DNA of 35,883 nucleotides from an archaeon (GCA_024399195.1 JAKSHW010000004.1:1-35883); one strand, 5' to 3'. Shown: positions 7,870 through 16,805, numbered from the stretch's first letter. The notes: a model not told the origin generated them from the letters alone. Numbers and translations are program-made.

Positions 7870-7879
7870 AACCATTCAG

Positions 7880-7896
7880 AGGGGGTAGATCCCCCT
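7880..7896 (+). promoter_or_regulatory. Intercistronic hairpin in the ABC operon
   Basis: AGGGGG-TAGAT-CCCCCT forms a 6-bp GC-rich stem 10 bp after the binding-protein stop and 17 bp before the permease start. In bacterial importers such hairpins protect or partly terminate the upstream message so that binding protein exceeds permease. A like role is inferred. Confidence 0.45.
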
Positions 7897-7913
7897 CCAT
7901 CCAGGTGTAATAT

Positions 7914-9020
7914 ATGAAAAAATACAGCATTTCCGTTTTTAAAGGAGATAAGCTGGACACCTCAGGTTCGGATGTCGACACGCTTGTGAAGACCTATCAG
8001 AACTTCAGGCTACGCAAACTGTTGTTCATCGTCATAGTTGCGGTCGCCCTTGTGATCCTATGCGGTATCAGCGTAGGTATGGGTCAGTACGAGATCTCCT
8101 TTGCAAAGGTATACGAATGTATCTGGAACGCGATCGTAGGTGGCTATGACACCAAGAACGTGGACATGAACGTCGTCGTCAACCAGCGTCTTCCCAGGCT
8201 CTGTGCGGCCATCATCGTCGGATTCGGTCTCGCCGCCGCCGGTGCCGCGATGCAGAGCATGCTCAAGAACCCCCTTGCCGACCCCTACACCACCGGTATC
8301 TCCTCCGGAGCATCCTTCGGTGCCACCGTCGCCATCGGATTCGGTATCGGATCCGCCATCTTCGGAAACTATTCCACCGTCGTGGCGGCGTTCGCATGCT
8401 CCCTCGTACCCGCAGCGGTCATCCTTCTTCTCGCAGCAATGAAGAAGTGCTCTCCCGCGATGATGATCCTCGCAGGTATCTCCATCATGTACATCTTCAA
8501 CGCCCTCACCTCGTACTTCATGCTCGTCATGGACGAACAGTCGATGGCCACCGCCTACGAGTGGACCCTCGGTACCCTTTCCAAGGCATCGTGGAGCAAC
8601 CTCCCCATCATGTTCGCCATCGCGGCCGCAGGTTCCATCGCCCTGATATACATGGCCAAATACCTCAACGCCATGAACGGTGGGGACGCCTTCGCGAAGA
8701 CCCTCGGTATCAACGTACAGACCATCAGGATCCTCACCCTGGTCATCGTATCCATCATCGCCGCAGGTATCGTCAGTTTCACCGGAGTCATCGGATTCAT
8801 CGGAATGGTCGCACCCCACATCTGCCGTATGTTCGTCGGGTCCGACAACAAGATGCTTATCCCCTCCGCAATGGCACTCGGTGCCGCGCTCACCGTGTTC
8901 TCCGATATCATCGCTAGAGTGGTCATCACCACCCAGGTCCCCATCGGAATCATCACCTCCATCATCGGAGGTCCCCTGTTCCTGTTCCTTGTCCTCAGGC
9001 AGTCCAAAGAGGTGTGGTGA
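7914..9020 (+). CDS. FecCD/BtuC-type ABC transporter permease
   Basis: A 368-residue integral membrane protein with about ten hydrophobic segments after a polar N-terminal stretch of about 38 residues. Family hallmarks are RLPRLCAAIIVGFGLAAAGAAMQ (about 88-110), NPLADPYTTGISSGASFGA (about 118-136) and the ATPase-coupling region near the end, GVIGFIGMVAPHICRMFVG. The ATPase gene starts at the base after its stop codon, so translation is probably coupled. It belongs to the iron-chelate/heme/cobalamin importer class; the ligand cannot be decided from the permease alone. Confidence 0.92.
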   Translation: MKKYSISVFKGDKLDTSGSDVDTLVKTYQNFRLRKLLFIVIVAVALVILCGISVGMGQYEISFAKVYECIWNAIVGGYDTKNVDMNVVVNQRLPRLCAAIIVGFGLAAAGAAMQSMLKNPLADPYTTGISSGASFGATVAIGFGIGSAIFGNYSTVVAAFACSLVPAAVILLLAAMKKCSPAMMILAGISIMYIFNALTSYFMLVMDEQSMATAYEWTLGTLSKASWSNLPIMFAIAAAGSIALIYMAKYLNAMNGGDAFAKTLGINVQTIRILTLVIVSIIAAGIVSFTGVIGFIGMVAPHICRMFVGSDNKMLIPSAMALGAALTVFSDIIARVVITTQVPIGIITSIIGGPLFLFLVLRQSKEVW

Positions 9021-9845
9021 ATGAAAATAGAAGTCAAAGACCTCCATTTCAGCTACGGTTCCAAAGAGATCCTCAAAGGTGTGAACTTCACCATCGACAA
9101 ACCCGGGCTCGTATGCGTCCTCGGACCCAACGGAGTGGGTAAGTCCACCACCGTGTTCTGCATAAACAAACTGTTGAAGGCCACCGGCGGATCCGTCGAG
9201 ATCGACGGGAAGAACGTGAACGACATCTCGTTCAAGGAGATGTCCAGGTTCCTCAGTTTCGTCCCCCACAACGAGGAGGATACCTTCTCCATGTCCGTCA
9301 TGGAGACCGTCCTCATGGGAAGACACCCCTACCTCGGAGAGACCGACAACAAGACCAACATGCGTATCGCCGCCGAGAACATCAAACTCCTCGGTATCGA
9401 AGACCTTGCTATGCAAGGCTTCAGCGAACTGTCCGCAGGTCAGCACCAGAAAGTGATGATCGCCAGGGGACTCACACAGGAACCCCAGATCCTCATCCTC
9501 GACGAACCCACCGCGAACCTCGATGTCAAGTACCAGATGCTTGTCATGAGGCTTCTCAGGGACCTCGCCCACATGAAGAACATCATCGTCATCGCCATCG
9601 TGCACGACCTGAACGTCACAGCACAGTATGCGGACCGCATCCTCATGCTGTACGGCGGACATGTCATGGCGGACGGTACCCCCGCCGAGTGCCTCACCCC
9701 CGAGAACATCCGTACCCTGTACGGTGTCGAGGTGGAGGTCAGCACCCTTCAGGGCAGACCCCATATCGCCCTTCTCGACTTCGACGGACTCGATTCCCAC
9801 ATCAAGGACATCATCTCCGATTTCAAGGTCGAAGAGAAGGACTGA
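9021..9845 (+). CDS. FecE/BtuD-type ABC transporter ATP-binding protein
   Basis: A 274-residue cytoplasmic ATPase. Walker A is GPNGVGKST (35-43), the signature is LSAGQ (137-141, a common variant of LSGGQ in this subfamily), Walker B is ILILDEP (157-163), and the switch histidine is in IVHDLNV near 199-205. Its start abuts the permease stop (TGAATG). It completes a binding protein-permease-ATPase importer. Confidence 0.93.
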   Translation: MKIEVKDLHFSYGSKEILKGVNFTIDKPGLVCVLGPNGVGKSTTVFCINKLLKATGGSVEIDGKNVNDISFKEMSRFLSFVPHNEEDTFSMSVMETVLMGRHPYLGETDNKTNMRIAAENIKLLGIEDLAMQGFSELSAGQHQKVMIARGLTQEPQILILDEPTANLDVKYQMLVMRLLRDLAHMKNIIVIAIVHDLNVTAQYADRILMLYGGHVMADGTPAECLTPENIRTLYGVEVEVSTLQGRPHIALLDFDGLDSHIKDIISDFKVEEKD

Positions 9846-9847
9846 AC

Positions 9848-9892
9848 AGGACGTACGTCCTGGACGAAACCCCTTACAAACCTTCGGGTTTG
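9848..9892 (+). terminator. Double hairpin terminator of the ABC operon
   Basis: A perfect 14-bp palindrome AGGACGTACGTCCT (9848-9861) follows the ATPase stop by 2 bp. After it comes the stable CAAACC-TTCG-GGTTTG hairpin (9877-9892) and a T-rich run GTCTTTTCC. The UUCG tetraloop hairpin plus T tract is the better terminator candidate. Confidence 0.55.
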
Positions 9893-9939
9893 GTCTTTTC
9901 CGATCCGTTCCCCTAGGGAAGTTCTGCGGACTGATAGGT

Positions 9940-9948
9940 TTATTATAT
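9940..9948 (+). promoter_or_regulatory. TATA box of the small membrane-protein gene
   Basis: TTATTATAT lies 21-29 nt upstream of the ATG at 9969, the spacing expected for a leaderless archaeal transcript. Confidence 0.5.
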
Positions 9949-9968
9949 CATCCCAGGGATTCACCGAC

Positions 9969-10463
9969 ATGGGCAAGGATATAACTGCCAACCGTAATTT
10001 TATGATGGCATTGGTCGTTGTTCTTCTGGCATTCTCCGTGGCGATCTCGGGATTCCTGATCATAAAGACCATAGACGGCATAACCGGAGGGGATCCCTTC
10101 GAAAAAGACCGTCACTACGCCGTGGAAGGCACCATGTCCGTAGACGGATCGGACATCCCCTGCACCGGATACAGCGATTCCCGGTATGTGTCGGAGACCG
10201 AAGCGTTCTCGGTGTTCACTTTCAAAACGTATTACGGAAACGGTTATTCGGGATATATCAAAAGCCAACTGATGTTCGACATCGACAGGATTCCTGTATC
10301 TTCCATCTACACCTACGTCGGTGAGGAGGACGGGAACCAGCTGTGGTGTTCCGAGAAAGACGGGATGAAGACCGTCTACGCCTTGGACAAGGACAAGGTC
10401 GTCGTATCTTTCCATATAACCTCCGACGAATGCGACCTTGTGGCTACCCTCGTGAAAGAATGA
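9969..10463 (+). CDS. Small membrane-anchored protein of unknown function
   Basis: A 164-residue protein with one N-terminal membrane helix (about 11-33, NFMMALVVVLLAFSVAISGFLII) and a hydrophilic remainder probably outside the cell. The outer part looks beta-rich, with many Tyr, Ser and Thr residues, and has Cys at about 61, 123 and 157. I recognise no family. It has its own TATA box and no close partner: the importer operon ends in a terminator upstream and a tRNA lies convergent downstream. The type is reminiscent of the many lineage-specific anchored proteins of gut methanogens. Confidence 0.7.
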   Translation: MGKDITANRNFMMALVVVLLAFSVAISGFLIIKTIDGITGGDPFEKDRHYAVEGTMSVDGSDIPCTGYSDSRYVSETEAFSVFTFKTYYGNGYSGYIKSQLMFDIDRIPVSSIYTYVGEEDGNQLWCSEKDGMKTVYALDKDKVVVSFHITSDECDLVATLVKE

Positions 10464-10567
10464 CCGATACGGACCTAAACCTCTTCCTTAAAACACTATC
10501 ATGCACAGAACGAGATTCGACAAAACGACTCGGAACTCAGAAACCAAGAAGAAGAATGGAGAAGAAT

Positions 10568-10654
10568 TGGTGCAAGGGACGAGATTTGAACTCGCGGACC
10601 GCTATGGACAAGGCCCTCAACCTTGCGTCGTTGGCCATGCTTGACTACCCTTGC
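10568..10654 (-). tRNA. tRNA-Leu (anticodon GAG)
   Basis: A class II tRNA on the minus strand, 87 nt with an encoded CCA (10568-10570). Acceptor stem GCAAGGG/CCCTTGC, anticodon stem CAAGG/CCTTG with loop TTGAGGG giving anticodon GAG, and a long variable arm with stem-like GCGGT..., then T arm around GTTCAAATC. No intron. An AT-rich TATA-like run lies just upstream on the minus strand (10680-10690). Confidence 0.93.
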
Positions 10655-10825
10655 AGTAAAACCCCTTAGAAAGAACTAGTTAATATAGTTTTTGCATGAT
10701 TTTATCGCAGTATGCAATAATAATACGATTGGATTGGTTTAAACCCTATGTTTTCCACATCATCGGTACAATCGGACGATCTCCAGAAAACGGAAGAATA
10801 TCCGTAGTCCACACAGTCCGACCGA

Positions 10826-10835
10826 ATAATATATA
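10826..10835 (+). promoter_or_regulatory. TATA box of the RNase P RNA gene
   Basis: ATAATATATA is centred about 28 nt upstream of the predicted 5' end at 10859, the canonical archaeal TATA-to-start distance. Confidence 0.65.
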
Positions 10836-10858
10836 CAGAACCTACCAATCGACGTCAT

Positions 10859-11160
10859 GTCAATAGAGAGAGGACAGCCGACGGTAGGACTCCGGTCCAG
10901 CTGAGGAAGTTCCCTCCTCCAAGGGTAAGATGAGCTAGGAAATCTAGCAAGGCGAGAGCTTTGGCAAGGGCCCAGAAACGACACAGTCCCGGTAGACAGG
11001 ATGAACGGTATGTCCGCGACGTTCCCGGGGATCTGGTGAAACGGCGACACCTCATCGGAGCAAGCTCATACAGTCGGGATGATCGACCCGAGACCGACGG
11101 GTAGAGTGCGTTAGTTGAATGCTGTCTGAAACAGAAGGGGGGCTACTACTCTGAATTGAC
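10859..11160 (+). ncRNA. rnpB: RNase P RNA (archaeal type)
   Basis: About 302 nt. The conserved 5' core GAGGAAGTTCCCTCC (near 10902-10916) and the 3' core ACAGAAGGGGGGCTAC (near 11131-11146) identify the RNA subunit of RNase P, the ribozyme that trims tRNA 5' leaders. The ends pair as helix P1: GTCAAT-AGAG at the start with CTCTGAATTGAC at the end. It has its own TATA box and hairpin terminator. The end coordinates come from the P1 pairing and could shift by a few bases. Confidence 0.92.
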
Positions 11161-11162
11161 AC

Positions 11163-11187
11163 TTCCGTCGGATCCGTTCCGACGGAA
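11163..11187 (+). terminator. Hairpin downstream of RNase P RNA
   Basis: A perfect 9-bp stem TTCCGTCGG/CCGACGGAA with a 7-nt loop starts 2 bp after the RNase P RNA. It is not part of the RNase P fold and sits between that RNA and the HAD gene, so it is most simply a terminator or processing signal. Confidence 0.55.
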
Positions 11188-11229
11188 ACTTCTGCACAAT
11201 GTTTTAGAACAGAACCCAGATACTCGTCC

Positions 11230-11907
11230 ATGGCATTGGACTCTTCGATCAAAGCGGTCGGATTCGATATGGACGGCACCATCATGGACACCGTCGTGGA
11301 TTATGATAAGCTAACCAACGTGGTCGCAGACGAGTTCATAAGCCTCGGTGTCCCGATGGAGGTCATCGGATTGGACGCCAAACACCAGTCGATGGACGAG
11401 AGCCTCAAATGGCTCAAGGCCAACAAACCCGAGACCCTCGCCGGATTCAGCAAACGTGTAGGCGACAGGGCCACCAGGATCGAGATGGCCAATGCGGACA
11501 TAGCAAAACCCTTCCCCGGTGCCATGGAGACCGTAAGGGCCCTGAAAGAGAAAGGATACAAGGTAGGTATCCTCACCAGGGGCGGACACGAATACGCCCA
11601 TTACATCCTCACCAAATGCGGCGTCATCGACGAGTTCTGCACCGTCATCGCCAGGGACGACTACCCCGACAACGAAGCTAAACCCAGTGCGAAATCCATA
11701 GAACACCTTGCCGAGAAGATGGATGTGAAACCCGAGGAGATCCTCTATGTAGGGGATGGGACCGTGGATTGGCTTACCAGCGTCAACAGCGGGTGCAGGT
11801 TCATAGGTGTCCTTACCGGTCATACCGATGAGAAGGCATGGAAGGAGAAGACCGACGGGAACGTGGAACTCCTCCCCTCGGTCGCAGAACTCAAAGACCT
11901 TATCTGA
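11230..11907 (+). CDS. HAD-family phosphatase (phosphoglycolate phosphatase-like)
   Basis: A 225-residue soluble hydrolase of the haloacid dehalogenase superfamily. Motif I is DMDGT (Asp13 nucleophile, Asp15 acid/base), motif II Thr117 in ILTRGG, motif III Lys151 in AKPSAKS, motif IV GDGTVDW (Asp176, Asp180). A helical cap lies at about 20-95. Family members dephosphorylate small metabolites such as phosphoglycolate or pyrophosphate; the substrate cannot be told. The gene stands alone between the RNase P RNA and the hydantoinase-like gene. Confidence 0.88.
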   Translation: MALDSSIKAVGFDMDGTIMDTVVDYDKLTNVVADEFISLGVPMEVIGLDAKHQSMDESLKWLKANKPETLAGFSKRVGDRATRIEMANADIAKPFPGAMETVRALKEKGYKVGILTRGGHEYAHYILTKCGVIDEFCTVIARDDYPDNEAKPSAKSIEHLAEKMDVKPEEILYVGDGTVDWLTSVNSGCRFIGVLTGHTDEKAWKEKTDGNVELLPSVAELKDLI

Positions 11908-12069
11908 AACTACAGGCGGGGCCTTCCCGCCACGACTTTTTCCTTTACGGTCGTCCGAGGGTTTCCATCCGCCCACCCCCGTATCGAAGTACCGGAGCCG
12001 TATTCCACCCCGTATCCTTGCGTTAATTGTATTTTCCCAATCCCCATATCCCGCTACGGAGCATACCAC

Positions 12070-14055
12070 ATGGCTATCGGACTCGGCATTGACACTGGTG
12101 GAACGTACACCGATGCGGTGATACTCGATATGGACGATGGAACGGTCTACGGACGTTCCAAGGCACGTACTACGCGTGAAGACCTCTCTATCGGGATAGA
12201 CAACGCTATACGGGCATTAGACGCGACGTTTCTGGAAAAGGTATCCTTGGTATCCCTGTCGTCCACATTGGCCACAAATGCCGTTGTAGAGGGCAAAGGC
12301 GGGCGCATAGGGCTCATCTGCATAGGGAAACGGTATGAAGGACCGGAGGAACCCGAGGCATACGTCTACATCGGTTCGAAATTCTCCATGTCGGGAAAGG
12401 AAGAGGTTCCTTTGGACATGGACGAGGTGGATTCCTCGATAAAGTGCTTCGAAGGGAAAGTGGATGCAGTGACGGTCTCGGGATACCTCAGTGTCAGATA
12501 TCCTGCACATGAGAAGACCGTATCCGACCGTGTGAAGGATATCCTGAACGTACCGGTGGTGTGTGCACGCGACCTGACATCGAAATTAGGTTTCGAACAA
12601 CGTACCACCACGGCGATCATGAACGCACGTCTGCTCCCGATAATCGACGATCTCCTTGAATCCGTCAAGACCTCACTGAGGAACCAAAGGATCACCGCCC
12701 CGTTGATGGTCGTGAAAGGGGACGGATCGGTGATCTCGGAGAACGTTGCGAGGGAAAGACCGATCGAGACCGTCCTTTCGGGCCCTGCATCGAGCCTTAC
12801 AGGGGCGAAGACCCTCACAGGCCTTGATAACGCGGTCATGATGGACATCGGAGGCACCACCACGGATATCGGGATACTCCGCAACGGATTCCCCCGTACC
12901 GATGTGGAAGGGGCTCTTATCGACGGAAGGAGGACCAGGGTCCTGGCCGCGGACATATCCACCTACGGGATAGGCGGTGACAGCCGCATTATAGTGAACG
13001 GTAAGGACACCGTGATCTCGCCCGTACGCATTATACCGTTATGCGTGGCAGCTACGAAATGGCCGAACATCCTGGAAAGACTGAAAGAACTGGAGGACGT
13101 GACCGACGACCGTTCCGCGGACATATGTCCCATACAGGAGATAGTTCAGGATACGGAGTTCTTCACCCCGGCCCATACCAAGGTCAAAGAGGAATTGAAC
13201 GACACCGACAGAAGGTTCCTCGAACTCATAAAGGAGAGACCGTTGTCATTGCATGAGGCTTCGGAGGCCTTGGAAGTACCCTATTACTCCATATCCGCGA
13301 CCAAGATGGAGTCCGAGGGGTTCATCACCAGGATAGGTGTGACACCGACCGATGTGCTCCATGCTAACGGGGAATACACCGATTATTCCACAGAAGCCTC
13401 CGGACTTGCCATAGGGTACCTTTCCAGAAAGGCCGGCGTTCCGTTCGACGGATATCTTTCACAATTGAAGGGACTGATAACGGACACCATCTGCAGAAGC
13501 CTCATGACCGATATCCTCCTGGAGGATTCCGGAAAGGACTCGTTGGACCAGATGGAACAGGCTATGGTCTCCAAGGTACTCGATCACAGTGAAAAGGACT
13601 ATAGGTTCGGGTTCAGACTGAACCTTCCGATCATCGGTATCGGTGCACCGGTCGGTTCATGGCTTCCTGCAGTGGCCGAAAGGTTCGGTACCGAACTGGT
13701 CCTCCCGGACAATTGGGATGTCGGAAACGCGATCGGGGCCATCACGGGTTCCGTCGTGGAACACGAATCCATCGAGATCAGGGCCGCCGACGACAGATAT
13801 CTAGACGATCCCGAATGTATTGTGTTCTCCAGAACAGGGCCCGTACACTTCCCCGATATAGCAGAGGCCATGGCCTTTGCGGAGAACGAGGTCAGAACAG
13901 CGGTATTGGAAAGATCCAGACTTTCCAATGCAAAGGAACCGATGGTCACCATCGATACAAAAACCGAACTTGCAGAACTCTCTGCCGATAAAAAGGTGTT
14001 CAGAACCGCAGTTATCACAGCAACTGCAGTCGGTAAACCTGATTTTTTGAAGTAA
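12070..14055 (+). CDS. Hydantoinase/oxoprolinase-family protein
   Basis: A 661-residue protein of the HyuA/oxoprolinase family, whose members open cyclic amides or carboxylate ketones with ATP using an actin-like fold. The N-terminal phosphate loop is GLGIDTGGTYTDAV (4-17). The central one is VMMDIGGTTTDIGIL (about 256-270), preceded by VLSGPASSLTGA. Residues about 376-422 (FLELIKERPLSLHEASEAL...) look like a winged-helix insertion. No HyuB partner is present, so the hydantoinase reaction is not assured. A short gap after the HAD gene and a terminator downstream suggest a single-gene unit. Confidence 0.8.
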   Translation: MAIGLGIDTGGTYTDAVILDMDDGTVYGRSKARTTREDLSIGIDNAIRALDATFLEKVSLVSLSSTLATNAVVEGKGGRIGLICIGKRYEGPEEPEAYVYIGSKFSMSGKEEVPLDMDEVDSSIKCFEGKVDAVTVSGYLSVRYPAHEKTVSDRVKDILNVPVVCARDLTSKLGFEQRTTTAIMNARLLPIIDDLLESVKTSLRNQRITAPLMVVKGDGSVISENVARERPIETVLSGPASSLTGAKTLTGLDNAVMMDIGGTTTDIGILRNGFPRTDVEGALIDGRRTRVLAADISTYGIGGDSRIIVNGKDTVISPVRIIPLCVAATKWPNILERLKELEDVTDDRSADICPIQEIVQDTEFFTPAHTKVKEELNDTDRRFLELIKERPLSLHEASEALEVPYYSISATKMESEGFITRIGVTPTDVLHANGEYTDYSTEASGLAIGYLSRKAGVPFDGYLSQLKGLITDTICRSLMTDILLEDSGKDSLDQMEQAMVSKVLDHSEKDYRFGFRLNLPIIGIGAPVGSWLPAVAERFGTELVLPDNWDVGNAIGAITGSVVEHESIEIRAADDRYLDDPECIVFSRTGPVHFPDIAEAMAFAENEVRTAVLERSRLSNAKEPMVTIDTKTELAELSADKKVFRTAVITATAVGKPDFLK

Positions 14056-14068
14056 ATTAATTACCTGA

Positions 14069-14095
14069 TACCCCGAGGGCCTGAACCCCCGGGGT
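14069..14095. terminator. Bidirectional terminator between convergent genes
   Basis: TACCCCG and CGGGGTA arms, with an inner GGG/CCC, form a strong hairpin 13 bp after the hydantoinase stop and about 28 bp from the GlcD stop on the other strand. Confidence 0.6.
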
Positions 14096-14123
14096 ACGGA
14101 AGATTAACAATTTGGTACGAAGA

Positions 14124-16805
14124 TCACTCGTAACCGCGTCCGAGGACGTGTTTCCTGTCCTCTGCCTTCTCCTCTTCGAGAGTGTTGTATCTGAACCTCT
14201 CGAGGTTGTTGGCGAAGGTCTTGTTCTGAGGCATGATCTTCTTCATGGTCTGCATGACAACGCTACCGAGGGACATGAGTCCGTGGGACATGTTGATGCC
14301 GAAGCTGGTCATACCGCAGACGACGTGTCCGGGGTTCATGACGTCGTGGGGGTCGACGAAGGTCTTGAAGGACCTCATGAGTGCGACGGTGTTGGCGTCG
14401 TGGATGTTGTCGAGGTTCCATGCGAAGAAGACTCCGAATCCGGTGGTCCTTCCTCCGACCTCCATTGCCCTGTCACCAAGGTAGAAGTTGAATGCGAAGG
14501 CGAGCATTCCGAGCAGGGACTCGTCATCCTTGAAGTAGTAAGGCATGAACAGAGCGGTGTTCCTGTCGACGATCTCTCCGATGATTCCACCGAGCTCGGA
14601 TTTCATTGCACCGAATGCCTGGTAGCTGGTCTCGATGAACTCTCCCCATACTTTGGTGGGGGTGATGACCTCTGCAGGGATCTCTCCGACTCCTGCTTTC
14701 CTGGCCCTGAACTCATAGCACCTCTCTTCCCACTCGTGCTCTCCGATCTCGTCAGCGACCCTTGCTCCACCGTTGGCGGACATGATCGCATCGGTCTCGG
14801 CGACATCCATCTCGACGAACTTCTCATCGCCCTGGTAGGTGACGAGGACGATGTTCCTTACGTCGGGTGCGTGGCATCCGGCCCTCTTCTGGTTTGCGAA
14901 GTGGTTGAAATCGGACCAGGAGATGTGCAGGGGTTTCAGGCTTGCGTGGTTGACGATGGCCTGGATGGCTACGTTTGCATCGGACAGTTTGTCCTTGAAC
15001 TCGTATGCGACGGGCTTGATGATTCCCATGGGGTAGATCCTGAGGGTGACGGTACCGAAGAGACAAAGGGTACCCTCGGAACCTGCGAAGAGCTGGTTGA
15101 GGTTGTATCCTGCCTTGTATGCTCCGATCTCGTTGTAACCGGTGTTGACAAGGGTTCCGTCGGGGAGGATGACCTCGATGTTCATGACGTTGTCCTTTGC
15201 GGATCCGTATTTGTAGGAACCGATACCCATACCGTTGGTGGCGAGCCATGCTCCGATGGTTGCCGCGGGGAAACTGGAGGGGTAGGAACCTACGATGAAG
15301 CCCTGCTCCATACATTTGTCGAGGACGGCCTTCCAGGTTGCTCCGGACTGTACCTTGACGACCATGTTCTCGGCGTCGACCTCGATCTTGTTGTAAACGG
15401 AGGAGAAGTCTACGACGATACCGCCGCAGGTGGGCATTGCTCCACCGAGACCCCAGGTGGAGTTACCGCGGGGAGTGATTGCGATTCCGTTCTTGTATGC
15501 GATCTTTGCGATCTCGACGAGCTCGGAGGTCTTCTTTACCCTGACGACTGCGTCGGGCATGTTGTCGAAGGCGAGTCCGGCCATCTTGGGGAGGGGTGCA
15601 AGGTCGTGGCAGTAGAGGAGCTTCTCCTCGTCGTTGACGTTGACGTTTGCCTCTCCGACGATGTCGATGAGCTCTTTGATGACTTTCTCGCTGACGTCGC
15701 GGGAGAGTTTGTCGGAATCAAGGGTGTTGAGTTTGCCGGTGGTGACGAAGTCCCTGAACTCGTTCATGAACTTGACGGCTGCTTCCTCACGGACTTCCTC
15801 GAGCTTTGCGGTTGCGGACCTTCCTCCGAGCTCTGCGGCTGCGGCGACGAGGTCTGCTCCGTTGGAGACGAAAAGGACGGTGTTGGCGTCGGCGACTGCT
15901 GCGCATGCGACGTCTGCTCCTGCGGCCTCCATGAACTTACCGAAGTTCTTGACGGGGACGAGGACCTCGGTCTTGGTGTCTGCGACTTCTACTTTGTCCT
16001 CGCATTTGGCTCCGCCGTTGGCCTCCATAAGGGCGTCTGCGGCCTCGATGCTGAAGTCGACGAATTTCTCCTCGCCCTGGAAGGTCATGGAGATGACGTT
16101 TCCTGCGAAGAGGAAGTCGAAGGGCTTCAGGCTTGCGTGGCGGACGACTGCCTGGATGGCTGCATCTGCTGCAGAGGCGTCTGCGAACTTGTAGGAGACT
16201 GCTTTGACAGCTCCGACAGGGTAGAGCTTGACGGTTGCGGAAACGATCTTTCCGAGGGTTCCCCTGGATCCTACGAAGGTCTGGAGGAGGTTGTAACCGG
16301 ACATGTATGCGCCGATGTTGTCGTAACCGAGGTCGACGACGGTTCCGTTGGGGAGGACGACCTCGAGGTTCATGACGTTGTCTTTGGCGGGTCCGTTCTT
16401 GAAGGAACCCCTTCCGATGCCGTTGGATCCGACCCAGGACTCGACGGATTTCTCTGCGTCGAAGGGGTAGGAACCGACCATAAGGCCTTTCTCGGCTGCG
16501 AGTGCGATGACATCGGACCATTTGGCGCCGGCCTGGACCTTTGCGACCATGTTCTCTGCATCGATCTCGATCTTGTTCATGGCGGAAATATCGATGACGA
16601 TGGCACCACTGCTGGGGCAGGACGATACTGCTGCACCTGCCTCGGTTGCGATCCTCATCACAGTGGCGACTTCCTCGGTGGTCTTGGCTTCGACAGAAAC
16701 TGAAGATTTGCCTTCATTCTGCTTCACTGCGGCCATGCCAAAAGCTTCCTGGAGCTTTTCGCATACCTCGGGAGTAACCTCGCGGGACAATTTAGTCGAA
16801 TTCAT
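14124..16805 (-). CDS. Tandem-duplicated GlcD-like FAD-linked oxidase
   Basis: An 893-residue protein with two related halves of the FAD-binding-4/GlcD (D-lactate or glycolate oxidase) type. The second half (about 361-893) is complete. It has PRGNSTWGLGGA (445-456), the FAD pyrophosphate loop, then KDNVMNIEVILPDGT, GYNLNQLFAGSEGTL and the C-terminal DPHDVMNPGH. The first half (1-360) lacks that loop (the site reads SSCPSSGAIVIDI, 61-73), reads GSRGTL for GSEGTL, and lacks the C-terminal part. GGAGGA lies 8-13 nt before the ATG at 16805. In this order GlcD-like proteins are discussed as HdrD partners; that role is inferred here. Confidence 0.88.
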   Translation of the reverse strand: MNSTKLSREVTPEVCEKLQEAFGMAAVKQNEGKSSVSVEAKTTEEVATVMRIATEAGAAVSSCPSSGAIVIDISAMNKIEIDAENMVAKVQAGAKWSDVIALAAEKGLMVGSYPFDAEKSVESWVGSNGIGRGSFKNGPAKDNVMNLEVVLPNGTVVDLGYDNIGAYMSGYNLLQTFVGSRGTLGKIVSATVKLYPVGAVKAVSYKFADASAADAAIQAVVRHASLKPFDFLFAGNVISMTFQGEEKFVDFSIEAADALMEANGGAKCEDKVEVADTKTEVLVPVKNFGKFMEAAGADVACAAVADANTVLFVSNGADLVAAAAELGGRSATAKLEEVREEAAVKFMNEFRDFVTTGKLNTLDSDKLSRDVSEKVIKELIDIVGEANVNVNDEEKLLYCHDLAPLPKMAGLAFDNMPDAVVRVKKTSELVEIAKIAYKNGIAITPRGNSTWGLGGAMPTCGGIVVDFSSVYNKIEVDAENMVVKVQSGATWKAVLDKCMEQGFIVGSYPSSFPAATIGAWLATNGMGIGSYKYGSAKDNVMNIEVILPDGTLVNTGYNEIGAYKAGYNLNQLFAGSEGTLCLFGTVTLRIYPMGIIKPVAYEFKDKLSDANVAIQAIVNHASLKPLHISWSDFNHFANQKRAGCHAPDVRNIVLVTYQGDEKFVEMDVAETDAIMSANGGARVADEIGEHEWEERCYEFRARKAGVGEIPAEVITPTKVWGEFIETSYQAFGAMKSELGGIIGEIVDRNTALFMPYYFKDDESLLGMLAFAFNFYLGDRAMEVGGRTTGFGVFFAWNLDNIHDANTVALMRSFKTFVDPHDVMNPGHVVCGMTSFGINMSHGLMSLGSVVMQTMKKIMPQNKTFANNLERFRYNTLEEEKAEDRKHVLGRGYE

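Noticed and set aside
8058-9800. 580-codon minus-strand frame across the permease and ATPase genes
   Set aside because: Antisense shadow of two clear ABC transporter genes; the translated sequence is a His/Gly/Asp-rich string without domain character.
10343-10669. Plus-strand frame running through the tRNA-Leu region
   Set aside because: It overlaps the end of the membrane-protein gene in another frame and crosses a clear tRNA gene.
10855-11055. Minus-strand frames over the RNase P RNA
   Set aside because: The conserved RNase P cores, P1 pairing, promoter and terminator show a non-coding RNA on the plus strand.
14112-16703. Very long plus-strand open frame (863 codons) opposite the GlcD-like gene
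   Set aside because: It is a shadow. The real gene rarely uses codons whose complement is a stop, so the antisense frame stays open. Its product is low-complexity Asp/Gly/Val-rich and matches no family.
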